A stretch of DNA of 64,000 nucleotides from contig JAGQUX010000009.1 in the NCBI GenBank assembly GCA_020438215.1, forward strand, positions 1 through 64,000, read 5' to 3'. A program made the translations under genes and the position numbers. Shown here piece after piece: positions 42,966 to 52,420 of this stretch (its first letter is position 1; the number at the start of each line of letters is the position of its first letter). Under the pieces are notes generated by a model that was not told the DNA's origin, did not search any database, and saw nothing but the letters and a program-made list of their open reading frames with translations. Source of the stretch: Armatimonadota bacterium (GTDB lineage: Bacteria; Armatimonadota; Fimbriimonadia; Fimbriimonadales; Fimbriimonadaceae).

Positions 42966-44922
42966 GCTCGCTTCTCTGAATGCGTCCAGTTTAGACAATG
43001 CAGCCGATAATGCCCTCGGGGAAATGGGCCTGAAGCGGAGCACCGCTCAGTTCGATAAATCGATCTCGGATTTCTATCGGAATGGTTTATTTCGATCACC
43101 ATTTTATGAGGCCTGTTTTTCTGACGTTTGGCGAACCCCTTACCTACTCGAGGTCACGCAAGAAGAACTCACCTTTGCCAATCAACAACCCCATAAGACG
43201 ATTTCGCTCGCTTCCCGTCTCACAGATTCAGGCGTTCGTCGCGATCTCTTGGGTGACCCTGCCGGTATCGCCGCCCAAAACACCACTGATAAGAACTCCT
43301 TCCGTGTTGCCCTAGAACGCATGAAACAACGCGGGCTCATCACCACCGATATCCCTCCCACCGACTCAATCCCGCTAGAAGTGCAGTCTGCCGCGGCTGT
43401 TGTTCTTCAAGTCATGATGGACTCCGAACCGTACCGGGAGGCCGCGTTCGCTGAAGTTCAAGAAATGTCTGATACATTCAAGCGGGCTATCACCACCGAT
43501 CCAGATGTTGCCAACCCAGTGATGGAGCGGCGAAGCCGTCGCGAAATCGAAAACATGGACCTGGCTCCGCTTTATGCCGGTGCGCAAGACATTGCCGCTG
43601 CCGTTCAGGTTGCTACCACTCGCGTAACAACTCTCGAAGGGGGTTCGTTTATGTGGCGACTCACCACCGCACTCGGCGACATTGTGCTTTCCAGCGGTTC
43701 GGACAACATGTACGTCGATCAGAAAATCTTGCTGTGCATTGATCTCAGCGGGAAAGACACCTACATCAACTGCCCAACGAACCAAACGGTGAACCAATGG
43801 CTCAGCGTTGTGATTGATCGTTCTGGCGATGACAAGTATCTTTCCAGCAGTGGGTTCGAGGGCAAGACCGTAGCGGAAGCCACAACCCGAAAAGCTCAAC
43901 GCGGGCTACCTGGCCCCGGCTCGGCAACCATGGGATACACATTCCTCATTGATATGGAGGGCAACGACCTGTATCGCTCCGCACGCTCTTCTTTTGGATC
44001 GGCGACGTTTGGAGTTGCATTTATGCGAGATTCCGGCGGCGATGACATCTACGATGTGTACGGCGAGAGCCTCGGCTACGGCAAATTCGGCATCGGCATC
44101 CTTGAAGATGTGGAGGGCAAGGACATCTACACCGGATTCACCCAATGCCAAGGGATCGGGATGCCTGGCGGCGTTGGCTTGCTCATTGACCAATCTGGGG
44201 ATGACACCTATCTTGCTGATGACACCGTCATTGACTTCCCTAGTGCGCAATCTGCCGAACACAACGTCAGCATGGCGCAGGGAGCGGGCTATGGTCGCCG
44301 CATGGATTATGTCGATGGTCGCTCCATCGCTGGTGGAATCGGGATGCTAATCGACACTCGTGGCAATGACTCCTACACCTGTGGCGTCTTTGGGCAGGGC
44401 ACCGGATACTGGATGGGCGTTGGTGTCCTCACCGATAAAGACGGTAACGACAAATACACCGGTCAGTGGTATGTGCAGGGAGCGGCGGCTCACTTTGGCA
44501 TCGGCTACTTGCAAGATCGCGCTGGCAAAGACGAGTACACCGCCTATATGAACATGGCGCAAGGTGCGGGGCACGACTTCTCGGTGGGCTACCTCATCGA
44601 CGAATCTGGAGACGATCTTTATCTCGGTACTTCGCTATCGTTGGGGGCAGGCAATGCAAACGGAATCGGCATTTTCTTCGACCTGGATGGGGCTGACACT
44701 TACACGGCAAAAGGGAATGACTGTTTTGGTCGTGCGCGAGCCAATACAGATGGTTCGCTCCGGTCAAAAGCGTTCTCCCTTGGGTTCTTTTATGATGGTG
44801 GCGGCCGCGACACCTATCCCGCTGGCTACGACTGGATTGACAACGCAAAACGCTCGGTGGGATACGCAACCAAAAACGATCGTCCCGAAGACTCTGCCTT
44901 GGGAATCTTCTACGACCGATAA
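42931..44922 (+). CDS. Secreted Asp/Gly-repeat solenoid protein
   Basis: This 663-residue protein has a weak N-terminal signal-like segment (about 1-20), a helical region (about 30-250) and about ten repeats of roughly 31 residues. The repeat core is IDxxGDDxY followed by Gly-rich GxGxGxG strands (LIDQSGDDTYLAD, LTDKDGNDKYTG, LIDESGDDLYLG). The Asp/Gly turns recall calcium-binding RTX-like turns. The repeats predict a beta-solenoid. The start is uncertain: ATG at 42931, 42946 or 42964. Function unknown. Confidence 0.75.
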   Translation: MNSLAMVVSFGMLASLNASSLDNAADNALGEMGLKRSTAQFDKSISDFYRNGLFRSPFYEACFSDVWRTPYLLEVTQEELTFANQQPHKTISLASRLTDSGVRRDLLGDPAGIAAQNTTDKNSFRVALERMKQRGLITTDIPPTDSIPLEVQSAAAVVLQVMMDSEPYREAAFAEVQEMSDTFKRAITTDPDVANPVMERRSRREIENMDLAPLYAGAQDIAAAVQVATTRVTTLEGGSFMWRLTTALGDIVLSSGSDNMYVDQKILLCIDLSGKDTYINCPTNQTVNQWLSVVIDRSGDDKYLSSSGFEGKTVAEATTRKAQRGLPGPGSATMGYTFLIDMEGNDLYRSARSSFGSATFGVAFMRDSGGDDIYDVYGESLGYGKFGIGILEDVEGKDIYTGFTQCQGIGMPGGVGLLIDQSGDDTYLADDTVIDFPSAQSAEHNVSMAQGAGYGRRMDYVDGRSIAGGIGMLIDTRGNDSYTCGVFGQGTGYWMGVGVLTDKDGNDKYTGQWYVQGAAAHFGIGYLQDRAGKDEYTAYMNMAQGAGHDFSVGYLIDESGDDLYLGTSLSLGAGNANGIGIFFDLDGADTYTAKGNDCFGRARANTDGSLRSKAFSLGFFYDGGGRDTYPAGYDWIDNAKRSVGYATKNDRPEDSALGIFYDR

Positions 44923-44964
44923 CTGTTGGTCTTGCCTATGACGGGAGTAACATAACCGGCGCGC

Positions 44965-45651
44965 ATGATCCCAATTCGCGACAACATCGTCAGCCGGGAA
45001 AAGCCGATTTTGGTCTACACCCTCATCGGTCTTTTGGTGCTGATTTACTTCTGGGATCGTGGTGGCGGGCTCAGTGGGCCGAGTATCGCTTTTGCCGACC
45101 TCACCTTCCGTCCACGCGAAGTCATCAAGGGGTTCACTTCACTGGGCGACCCGATGGCATTCGCGAAGATTTTTACGAGCATGTTTCTGCACGGGAACCT
45201 GGCTCACCTCATCGGGAATATCCTGTTCCTTTGGGCGTTCGGCCCGAATGTCGAGCGAGCCATTGGCGGAATGCGATTTGCGCTCTACTACCTTTTCTGG
45301 GGAATTCTCGCCGCCGGAGCCCACATCTTCGTTGATCCCGCTTCCATGACCCCAGTTCTAGGAGCATCAGGAGCAATCGGCGGAGTTTTGGGAGCGTATT
45401 TCCTTCTCTTCCCGGGGAGCCGTGTCTCGGTTGTGATTCCGCCGCTGTTTTTCCTGCCGTTTCAGGTCGCAAGCTGGGTGCTCTTGGGAGGCTGGTTCCT
45501 CTTTCAGATATTTCTCCCCCAACAAGGGGTGGCAAACTGGGCCCATGCGGGGGGCTTCCTGGCAGGAATGCTCACAATTCTGATGCTTGGTGGACGAAAG
45601 AAAGTCCTTGCTGGGCGTGACTTCAAAGAACTTGAGGATGACGATGACTAA
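44965..45651 (+). CDS. Rhomboid-family intramembrane serine protease
   Basis: This 228-residue protein has about six membrane helices, with HGNLAHLIGN (His76, His81, Asn85), the catalytic Ser135 in GASGAIGG and His194 in WAHAGGF, so the dyad is intact. Such proteases cleave membrane-anchored substrates within the bilayer. The DUF5693 gene starts inside its last codons, suggesting coupling and a possible role in processing envelope proteins of this locus. Confidence 0.92.
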   Translation: MIPIRDNIVSREKPILVYTLIGLLVLIYFWDRGGGLSGPSIAFADLTFRPREVIKGFTSLGDPMAFAKIFTSMFLHGNLAHLIGNILFLWAFGPNVERAIGGMRFALYYLFWGILAAGAHIFVDPASMTPVLGASGAIGGVLGAYFLLFPGSRVSVVIPPLFFLPFQVASWVLLGGWFLFQIFLPQQGVANWAHAGGFLAGMLTILMLGGRKKVLAGRDFKELEDDDD

Positions 45652-47458
45652 ACCACCGATTTGGGTCTGGATATGTATGGCTGGGCTGGCGATTGCAAGC
45701 CTCATCGGAATCTCGTATCGCTACAAAGTCGAGAAGTCGAATCGCGCCGTTGGAATTGTTGTCGAAGCGCAGACCGTTGCCGATCTGAACCCCTCCATTA
45801 GCATCCAGGAGAAGTGGCAACTTCTGAAAGAAGCTGGTGTCACCGGGGTGGTCATCAACGAGGAGTATCTCGGCGAGTGGTATGGCAATAAAGTCACCAC
45901 CAACCAAGTTTCCGGCATCACCAGCATTGATTCCCGCAATGTACTCCCCGGAGAGCTTGCGCGCATCGAAGATTCTCTCAAAGCATACGGCATCAGCTAT
46001 GGACGCGCGGCAGAAGGTGGATTTCTGGTCACCGCATCAGAAAGCAGCCTCAAACGGCTCTCTCTCGGCCTGCCGACAAACCAGCTTCCTCCTCCAGAAC
46101 TAGAACTAGACATAGTTTCGCGCTTCTCCAACTCAGAGTTACTGACAAAAGAGGCAATGGCCTGGCTCGTTTCCACCGCCAAATCACAAGGGTCGGAGTA
46201 TTTCCTTCCGCTTGGCGATGCCGTTCCTGGGGCAGCTAAACACATTGACGATTTCATCGAAATTCTGAGCGCTAACCAAGTCAAGTATCTCGAAGCGGAA
46301 TTCACCAAAACCGTCGGAGAATCCGGCGTCAAAGCCAAACACCCAGAAATGGTGATTCGTCTCCATGCCGCGCAGTCAGCTGAGCTAATCCGTATGGGCA
46401 AGGCCGCCGTTGTGGAGCGATACGCCAAAGCCGCCCGCGAACGAAACATGCGGATGCTTCTCGTTCGCCCAATGGACGTTTCGGATGGAATCGAAGGATT
46501 TGCCGGGTTGGTCAGCTCCATCAAAAACGCAGTGATCAAAGATGGAGGCGGAGTCAAAAGTCCAAGACCATTTGACAACCCTGGACGCCCCAGCTGGATT
46601 CCGATCTTGATCGCCGTTTTCCTTGCTCCGATTCTGTTCTGGGTAGGAACGGCACTGTTTTCAGGTGGATTGGGCAAGCTCGCCGGATTGGCCGGAGCTC
46701 TTGCAGGGTTACTCCCTGCCCACCCCTCTTTTATCGGGTTGGGAGCACTCGCCGGCTCAATTGGAGTTCTCTTGGTCGGATATATGTGGCTTCTTAGCCA
46801 AGAGAAGATCAAGCCGCTGATCGGATACCTTGTTGTTTCAGTAAGCAGCATCGTTGCAGGGCTCCAGGTGGCTGGGTTGATGGTCGGGCAACAGTACATG
46901 ATCCAAGCGGCAATCTTCCCAGGAGTCAAAGCACAAACGTTCCTGCCGATTTTCATCATCGCCTACCTTTGCCTTGCCAAATTCACTCCGATCAAAGATT
47001 TTCTCAAGACACCGGTTCAGTGGGGCACAGCGTTCGGAACACTTTTCGTCTTGATAGCTCTGCAGTTCATGATGTCGCGCACGGGCAACGATAACCCGGC
47101 GGGTGTCAGCGGCCTCGAGCTTCAGTTCCGCGACCTGCTTGATGCTCTGCTTCCTGCCCGACCACGCACCAAAGAATTCATGATCGGGCACCCTGCCTTA
47201 GTGGTTGGCCTCGGGCTTCTTGCTGGAAGCGTTGAGAAACCCAAGTGGCGCGGAATTGGGCTTGCCTTCCTTGCTTTTTCCGTGATTGGTCAAACCAGTG
47301 TCACCAACACAATGTGCCATTTGCATACCCCCGTCGAACTCAGTCTCATGCGAGTCGTCATTGGTCATGTCTTCGGTGGTATTCTCGGACTTCTTGGTTT
47401 GGGATTGATTAAATCTTTGTTGCCACGCTTATTTGAGGGAAAAACGGGCAGTGTCTAA
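45644..47458 (+). CDS. DUF5693 membrane protein
   Basis: This 604-residue protein has one N-terminal membrane helix, an extracytoplasmic domain (about 30-315; VEAQTVADLNPSISIQEKWQ, LLVRPMDVSDG) and a C-terminal block of roughly eight membrane helices. The architecture and its place directly before csaB match DUF5693, a family of unknown function. ATG at 45644 has GAGG 6 bases upstream and overlaps the rhomboid end. It is a candidate transporter or enzyme for the pyruvylated polymer, by association only. Confidence 0.82.
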   Translation: MTKPPIWVWICMAGLAIASLIGISYRYKVEKSNRAVGIVVEAQTVADLNPSISIQEKWQLLKEAGVTGVVINEEYLGEWYGNKVTTNQVSGITSIDSRNVLPGELARIEDSLKAYGISYGRAAEGGFLVTASESSLKRLSLGLPTNQLPPPELELDIVSRFSNSELLTKEAMAWLVSTAKSQGSEYFLPLGDAVPGAAKHIDDFIEILSANQVKYLEAEFTKTVGESGVKAKHPEMVIRLHAAQSAELIRMGKAAVVERYAKAARERNMRMLLVRPMDVSDGIEGFAGLVSSIKNAVIKDGGGVKSPRPFDNPGRPSWIPILIAVFLAPILFWVGTALFSGGLGKLAGLAGALAGLLPAHPSFIGLGALAGSIGVLLVGYMWLLSQEKIKPLIGYLVVSVSSIVAGLQVAGLMVGQQYMIQAAIFPGVKAQTFLPIFIIAYLCLAKFTPIKDFLKTPVQWGTAFGTLFVLIALQFMMSRTGNDNPAGVSGLELQFRDLLDALLPARPRTKEFMIGHPALVVGLGLLAGSVEKPKWRGIGLAFLAFSVIGQTSVTNTMCHLHTPVELSLMRVVIGHVFGGILGLLGLGLIKSLLPRLFEGKTGSV

Positions 47459-48515
47459 GTTATTACTTGCCGGCTATTTTGGGTCTGGGAATCTCGGCGA
47501 TGATGCCATTCTTCTGGGCTTTGCTCGGGGTATTGAGCCCCATGGTCACGAATTCAAAGTTGTTGCGGGGAGCGCAGAGCGACTCATGCGCAATTACGGG
47601 CTAATCGGAATTTCAAAGACTGAAATGGATCGCGTTAAAACAGCGATCAAAGAGTGTGATGCCTTGGTCTTCCCCGGCGGGAGCATTTTCCAAGATGTGA
47701 CGAGCGTCCGCAGCGTTGCTTACTACAGCAATTTGGTCAAGCTCGCTAAGAAAGAAAACAAGAAGGTGATCATGCTAGGTCAAGGGATTGGGCCACTCAA
47801 TCGCTTTATCGGCAAGAGCATGGCGGTGAGCGCATTCAACTCGTGCGATGCCATCGCCGTACGCGATCCCCAATCCATCAACACGCTTCGCTCGCTTGGC
47901 GTCAAGGTCAACCCTCAGCTCACCGCTGACACTGCATTCCTGCTTCAAAAACCAGAACTGAAAGAAGAATCATCCAGCTTTGGTGTTGCCGGGATGAAAA
48001 CCATCGGCATTTCTATGCGCCCTTTTGGGAAAGAAAAGGAAACGATGGCGATCTTCACAGAGCTCATCAAAAAGCTACACGGGGCGGGATACGTGCCCAC
48101 GATGGTCAATCTGGATGAAACGGAAGATCAACCGCTCGTCACCAAAATGGCGAAAACATACGGCGGAAAACTTCCGGAATTGCGCGGTGTCAATCATCCA
48201 ATTCAGCTGATGGAGCGACTGTCACGGATGGAAGCCATTATCGGGATGCGGCTTCACTCGGGAATTCTTGCTTCGATCGTGGGTGTTCCTCCGTATTTGC
48301 TCTCATATGACCCCAAAGTAAGCGCATTTGCGAACGTCATGGGCTTCTCAACCCCTCTTCCCATGGAAGGGATCACCGCCGACCGAATTTTCAATGGCTT
48401 CCAGACTTTCATCAAAGATCGAGACCGAATTGCGGAAAGCATCGTCAAGCGAAGCGAAGAGCAGAGAAAGCTTTCTCAAGGGAACATTGACCTGCTCAAT
48501 CAGACCCTTGGCTAA
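47451..48515 (+). CDS. csaB: Polysaccharide pyruvyl transferase CsaB
   Basis: This 354-residue enzyme adds ketal-linked pyruvate to a cell-envelope polysaccharide, the modification recognised by SLH domains. It starts LLLAGYFGSGNLGDDAILL and has LVFPGGSIFQDVTS, VIMLGQGIGPL and IIGMRLHSGILAS, all family hallmarks. GTG at 47451 overlaps the DUF5693 stop by 8 bases; a TTG at 47433 is possible. No SLH protein is in the window. Confidence 0.92.
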   Translation: MSKLLLAGYFGSGNLGDDAILLGFARGIEPHGHEFKVVAGSAERLMRNYGLIGISKTEMDRVKTAIKECDALVFPGGSIFQDVTSVRSVAYYSNLVKLAKKENKKVIMLGQGIGPLNRFIGKSMAVSAFNSCDAIAVRDPQSINTLRSLGVKVNPQLTADTAFLLQKPELKEESSSFGVAGMKTIGISMRPFGKEKETMAIFTELIKKLHGAGYVPTMVNLDETEDQPLVTKMAKTYGGKLPELRGVNHPIQLMERLSRMEAIIGMRLHSGILASIVGVPPYLLSYDPKVSAFANVMGFSTPLPMEGITADRIFNGFQTFIKDRDRIAESIVKRSEEQRKLSQGNIDLLNQTLG

Positions 48516-51045
48516 GCCGCTCACCTACGCGTTTCTTGCGTTGGGGATCGCTGTCTCGGCTCCAAGCCATGCCGAGAGCAAAACCGTTCAGTTCCTTTCC
48601 GATAAAGTTCTGAAGCGAATCAAGATTACAGGGTATCGAAGGCTGGGTTATCACATGAACTCAGTCACTGGCGACCGAGATGCATTCAACCAAACCAACT
48701 ACGGCGGGCTCGGCGGAAACCGCTTTACCGATCTTGGCGTGATCCGCGTGGAAGGTCGCAAGGTTGGCGGTTACCTCGATTTCGATTTCAATATCCAAGA
48801 CAGTCGTTTCCAAGACCCCCAAGGTGAGAAGTTCACCGTCGCCGTTGATGAGGGCAAGTGGAACGGTCGTCTTGGAGATATTCGCGGTCAGCTTCAAAAC
48901 ACGAACCGATTTGCCCGTGTGAACAACACCCTCCGCGGAGTTTCGCTCGCTTATGCCTCAAAAGGGTTTGATGCGCGAGTCATTGCCAGCGAGGCGCGGG
49001 GACAAGCACGTACTGTCACCATCCAGGGCACAAACTCATCCGGTCCGTACTACCTGCAAAGTAGCCAAATCATACGCGGCTCAGAACGAGTGGAAGTTGA
49101 TGGCGTTCCCCAGGTCTTCGGGCAGGACTACACGATCGACTACGAAATCGGTTCCATCACATTTATGAACCGGGTGACCCTTGCCGGCAAGATCATCCCC
49201 CCGACAAGCTCTATCGTTGTCACCTATGAATCGTTCAACTTCAATGGTTCAGCAGGACGAATTGAAGGGGTTGGGCTGAGTTACAACTTCGGTAAATCGG
49301 GGAAGGTTGGATTCACCGGCATCCGCCAGATGGGGAACGGCACCAATCAGCAATCCACGCGTACCGAATTCTTCCAGGGATTTGGTGCACCATCAACGCC
49401 CTACTTCCTGCAATTTGAGCCGCTCCTTACCCAGCCGATCATCATCCGTGTTGACGGCGTCATCCAAACCGAAGGGCTGGATTACCGCTTTGACACAGGC
49501 AACCCGGCGATCTTCTACTTCAACCGCTTCATGCCTGCCGCCAGCGATATCCAGGTGGTTTACACGCCTAAACCCACCGCTGACGTCCAGGGTGACCGCG
49601 AAACGATTGGTATTGACTACACTTTGCCACTTGGGAATAACGGAAACCTACTCCTTTCCCATGCAACAGGACGCCTCACGAATACTTTGAACCCATCCAG
49701 CGGATCGGCAAAGGCGGCCGAACTCCGATACGGAAGCGGACCATTCACCCTCATCGCTGGAGTGCGCGATGTACCCGACGGATTTGTCTCCATCGAGAGC
49801 ACTTCGTTCAACCGAAACGAGAAGGGACACAACTTTGACCTTGAATATAAACCCGAAAACGGCCAAATTTTTGGCATACGACAAAGCAACTACAGCATCG
49901 CTCAGCGGACAGTTTCTGGCTCCACCACTAATATCACTCGCTCTCGATTTGCCCGTGCGGAAGCCAGCTACACCCTTCTTGGCGAGGCAAACAAAGGTTG
50001 GCCGATCTCTCTGACGGCAAGCCGAAACCAAGCTCGTACCGCGTCCAATGAGTCGGATATCGACACGATCTCGCTCGGCACCAACCGCGTATTCGGCAAG
50101 TTGAACACACGACTTTCAGCAGAAAAGCAGTCGGTGACGGGCACGACATCCGCAAACCTCTTTAGTTGGGTTCTAGGGGCGGACTATACATCCAGTAATG
50201 TGTGGAGCTTCAGCACAGAACTCGGACTGAGCCAAGTTGCCGCCAATGGCGAAAATGGCACCGGTCACGATATCAGCTTCACCTCCCGCTATCGCCCCAG
50301 CGACAGTTTCAACGTTCGCCTTCAGCTCGCCGATTCTGATGCGGGGCGGGTCAGTTCGATCTCAGGATTCAACAATGGATTTGGCACCGGATATAACGGC
50401 AACGGATTCACCAGCGGTGCCGTTAGCCCAACTACGAACGCCGCCGCCGCCGGACGCCTTATGCGTCTCAGCGGGGACTGGCAAGTTGATGACCGCCTTG
50501 CTCTTATTGGCTCGGCTACGCTATTCCGATCAACCGGGAATATCACCTCCAACAGTGAAACCCGTGCGCTCAGCGGTGGAATCGACTACGATCTGGGCGG
50601 ACGAACTCGTCTTTCCGGCACTTTGGATTTGAGTGACACACGGTTCATTGGCTCCGGGGTTCGATCTTCGGCAACAACGCTCAATATGTTCCTCAACGGG
50701 AGCCCTGCGGGCCGATTCTCGTACCGTACTGGTGTGTCGGCTCTGGTTTCCGGTGGAGATAGCCAGTTCAAGCAAGATGCCCTCACCTTCGAAGCGGATA
50801 TGAACTATAGCCTTGCCCCACGGCACTCACTCAATTTCAGCTTCAATTCGGGGCAAGTGACCGGTTATTTGCCACAGGATGACCTGGACATGGCTCTCAC
50901 CTATCAATATCAGATTTGGGAGTCGCTGGCCCTCAACGTTGGCTACCGATTCCGTGATGTCAAGAACCGTGACATCAACTTGACCAGCGGCGCATATCGC
51001 TCCCAAGGGCTCGATATCGTGCTGGCCTTCAACTTTTTCCGCTAG
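48487..51045 (+). CDS. Large outer-membrane beta-barrel protein
   Basis: This 852-residue protein has a signal peptide (TCSIRPLAKPLTYAFLALG..., cleaved after SHA). A beta-rich N-terminal part contains two copies of a small domain (SERVEVDGVPQVFGQDYTID; IIIRVDGVIQTEGLDYRFD). About 450 residues of amphipathic strands follow, ending AFNFFR, as expected for an outer-membrane barrel. TTG at 48487 is preceded by AAGGG and overlaps csaB by 29 bases. It is a good candidate for a structure that needs the CsaB-modified polymer. Family not recognised. Confidence 0.75.
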   Translation: MTCSIRPLAKPLTYAFLALGIAVSAPSHAESKTVQFLSDKVLKRIKITGYRRLGYHMNSVTGDRDAFNQTNYGGLGGNRFTDLGVIRVEGRKVGGYLDFDFNIQDSRFQDPQGEKFTVAVDEGKWNGRLGDIRGQLQNTNRFARVNNTLRGVSLAYASKGFDARVIASEARGQARTVTIQGTNSSGPYYLQSSQIIRGSERVEVDGVPQVFGQDYTIDYEIGSITFMNRVTLAGKIIPPTSSIVVTYESFNFNGSAGRIEGVGLSYNFGKSGKVGFTGIRQMGNGTNQQSTRTEFFQGFGAPSTPYFLQFEPLLTQPIIIRVDGVIQTEGLDYRFDTGNPAIFYFNRFMPAASDIQVVYTPKPTADVQGDRETIGIDYTLPLGNNGNLLLSHATGRLTNTLNPSSGSAKAAELRYGSGPFTLIAGVRDVPDGFVSIESTSFNRNEKGHNFDLEYKPENGQIFGIRQSNYSIAQRTVSGSTTNITRSRFARAEASYTLLGEANKGWPISLTASRNQARTASNESDIDTISLGTNRVFGKLNTRLSAEKQSVTGTTSANLFSWVLGADYTSSNVWSFSTELGLSQVAANGENGTGHDISFTSRYRPSDSFNVRLQLADSDAGRVSSISGFNNGFGTGYNGNGFTSGAVSPTTNAAAAGRLMRLSGDWQVDDRLALIGSATLFRSTGNITSNSETRALSGGIDYDLGGRTRLSGTLDLSDTRFIGSGVRSSATTLNMFLNGSPAGRFSYRTGVSALVSGGDSQFKQDALTFEADMNYSLAPRHSLNFSFNSGQVTGYLPQDDLDMALTYQYQIWESLALNVGYRFRDVKNRDINLTSGAYRSQGLDIVLAFNFFR

Positions 51046-51054
51046 GATCTATTC

Positions 51055-51090
51055 GTAACTCTCAGGAGGAAATATCCGTTAAAGAGTTAC
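51055..51090 (+). promoter_or_regulatory. Inverted repeat enclosing an AGGAGG
   Basis: GTAACTCT (51055-51062) and AGAGTTAC (51083-51090) can pair around a 20-base loop containing AGGAGG. It is located between the barrel gene and the next lipoprotein gene (ATG 51106). No T-run follows, so an RNA regulatory hairpin is more likely than a terminator. Confidence 0.35.
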
Positions 51091-51105
51091 CAGGAAGACT
51101 GAGAA

Positions 51106-52404
51106 ATGAAATTATTGAATTGGATTGCAGTTGGACTCTCGGCTTTCGCCCTTTGGGGTTGTGTCGATACTGTTCCCCGTACGTCGTCGATTACCGGCAA
51201 CGTCCTCGACCTAGATGGCCAACCCGTGCGAGACGCGACTGTGCGTGCTGGCGGATTGACCACCCAAACATCCGCAAACGGAGCTTATTCCTTCAATTCG
51301 CTGCCGAACGGGCAAGTGGAAGTGGTTGCTGAGATTTTCAAAAATGGTCAGCAGTTCCGGGGACGAACCAATGTTCTCAACTTCGAGAACGATAAAAACG
51401 GCTCTGTCAGCATCGTTGTTGTCCCAACGAACCAGTCAGCAACTTTAACCGGGATCGTCCGCGACCGCGATGGCTTTATGCTGGAAGGAGCATCGGTGTT
51501 CGTTTACAACGGCTCTGGTGCCAGCCACCGCGCCTTCACCAACCTGAATGGTCGATTTACTATCCGTGATCTTGCTGCTGGATACACATACGCGGTCAGC
51601 GCAAGTGGTCAAGGTTATCGGAGCGACCAAACCACTTTCCAGCTCAACACCAACGAGACCCGCAACCTCGATTTCATTCTTGATAATCCCGGGTTGCCAA
51701 CTCTCGATCCTCCGCAGAACATCGGTGTCACCTCGCTTGTTTCTCACCCAGACGCAACGCGGGCCGTCGGCAAAAACGAAGCCATCGAAAACGTGATGCG
51801 GCTTTTTGACGGCAAAGACCGCAAGTTCATCAGCCGTTCTCGCGACGTTCGCACGGACATCAATGTCGAAGTGGAACTGTTCTGGGATGAGCAAATCTTC
51901 CCCGATCAATTTGGCTACGGCATCTACCGCGCGGCTTCGGCAACGGGTGCACTCAGCGGTGTGGACTTCTACTTCGAGCCTCTGGCTCCGTACTATGTTG
52001 ATGGCGGCTTGAACCCGTTCAGCACATACAGCTACGCACTCACAACCATCTCAACTCTGTACCCCGACTTCCAAAATCAGACGGAATCGTCACTGAGTTC
52101 ACGGATAGTTGTCGATACGCTCGGCTTGCTGAACGTCAACGACGTTCCCCTCACCGGGCCGATTACATTCTCGTGGCAGGGCGGTTCGGGTGCCGACAAC
52201 TACGTTGTCTTCGTATTTGATGAATTCCCCTCGATTGGTGTCGATTCTCTCTGGAATAACGCCAACAACCGCACGGTTGGACTGAGCCAGGTCTATAACG
52301 GCCCATCGCTTCAAGCTGGTCGAACATACTACTACCTGGTTCTTGGGCTAGCGAATGGCGATGAGAGCCGAACGATTAGCCAAATTGGAACGTTCATTCC
52401 TTAG
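51106..52404 (+). CDS. Lipoprotein with two carboxypeptidase-regulatory-like domains
   Basis: This 432-residue protein has a lipoprotein signal peptide with lipobox LWGC (Cys19). Two carboxypeptidase-regulatory-like beta domains follow (SSITGNVLDLDGQPVRDATV, residues about 27-105; LTGIVRDRDGFMLEGASVFV, about 110-190). The C-terminal region (about 205-430) is fibronectin-III-like. It is probably a surface or periplasmic structural protein. It follows the barrel gene by 60 bases. Confidence 0.78.
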   Translation: MKLLNWIAVGLSAFALWGCVDTVPRTSSITGNVLDLDGQPVRDATVRAGGLTTQTSANGAYSFNSLPNGQVEVVAEIFKNGQQFRGRTNVLNFENDKNGSVSIVVVPTNQSATLTGIVRDRDGFMLEGASVFVYNGSGASHRAFTNLNGRFTIRDLAAGYTYAVSASGQGYRSDQTTFQLNTNETRNLDFILDNPGLPTLDPPQNIGVTSLVSHPDATRAVGKNEAIENVMRLFDGKDRKFISRSRDVRTDINVEVELFWDEQIFPDQFGYGIYRAASATGALSGVDFYFEPLAPYYVDGGLNPFSTYSYALTTISTLYPDFQNQTESSLSSRIVVDTLGLLNVNDVPLTGPITFSWQGGSGADNYVVFVFDEFPSIGVDSLWNNANNRTVGLSQVYNGPSLQAGRTYYYLVLGLANGDESRTISQIGTFIP

Positions 52405-52420
52405 AGGTTTTCAAACAAGC

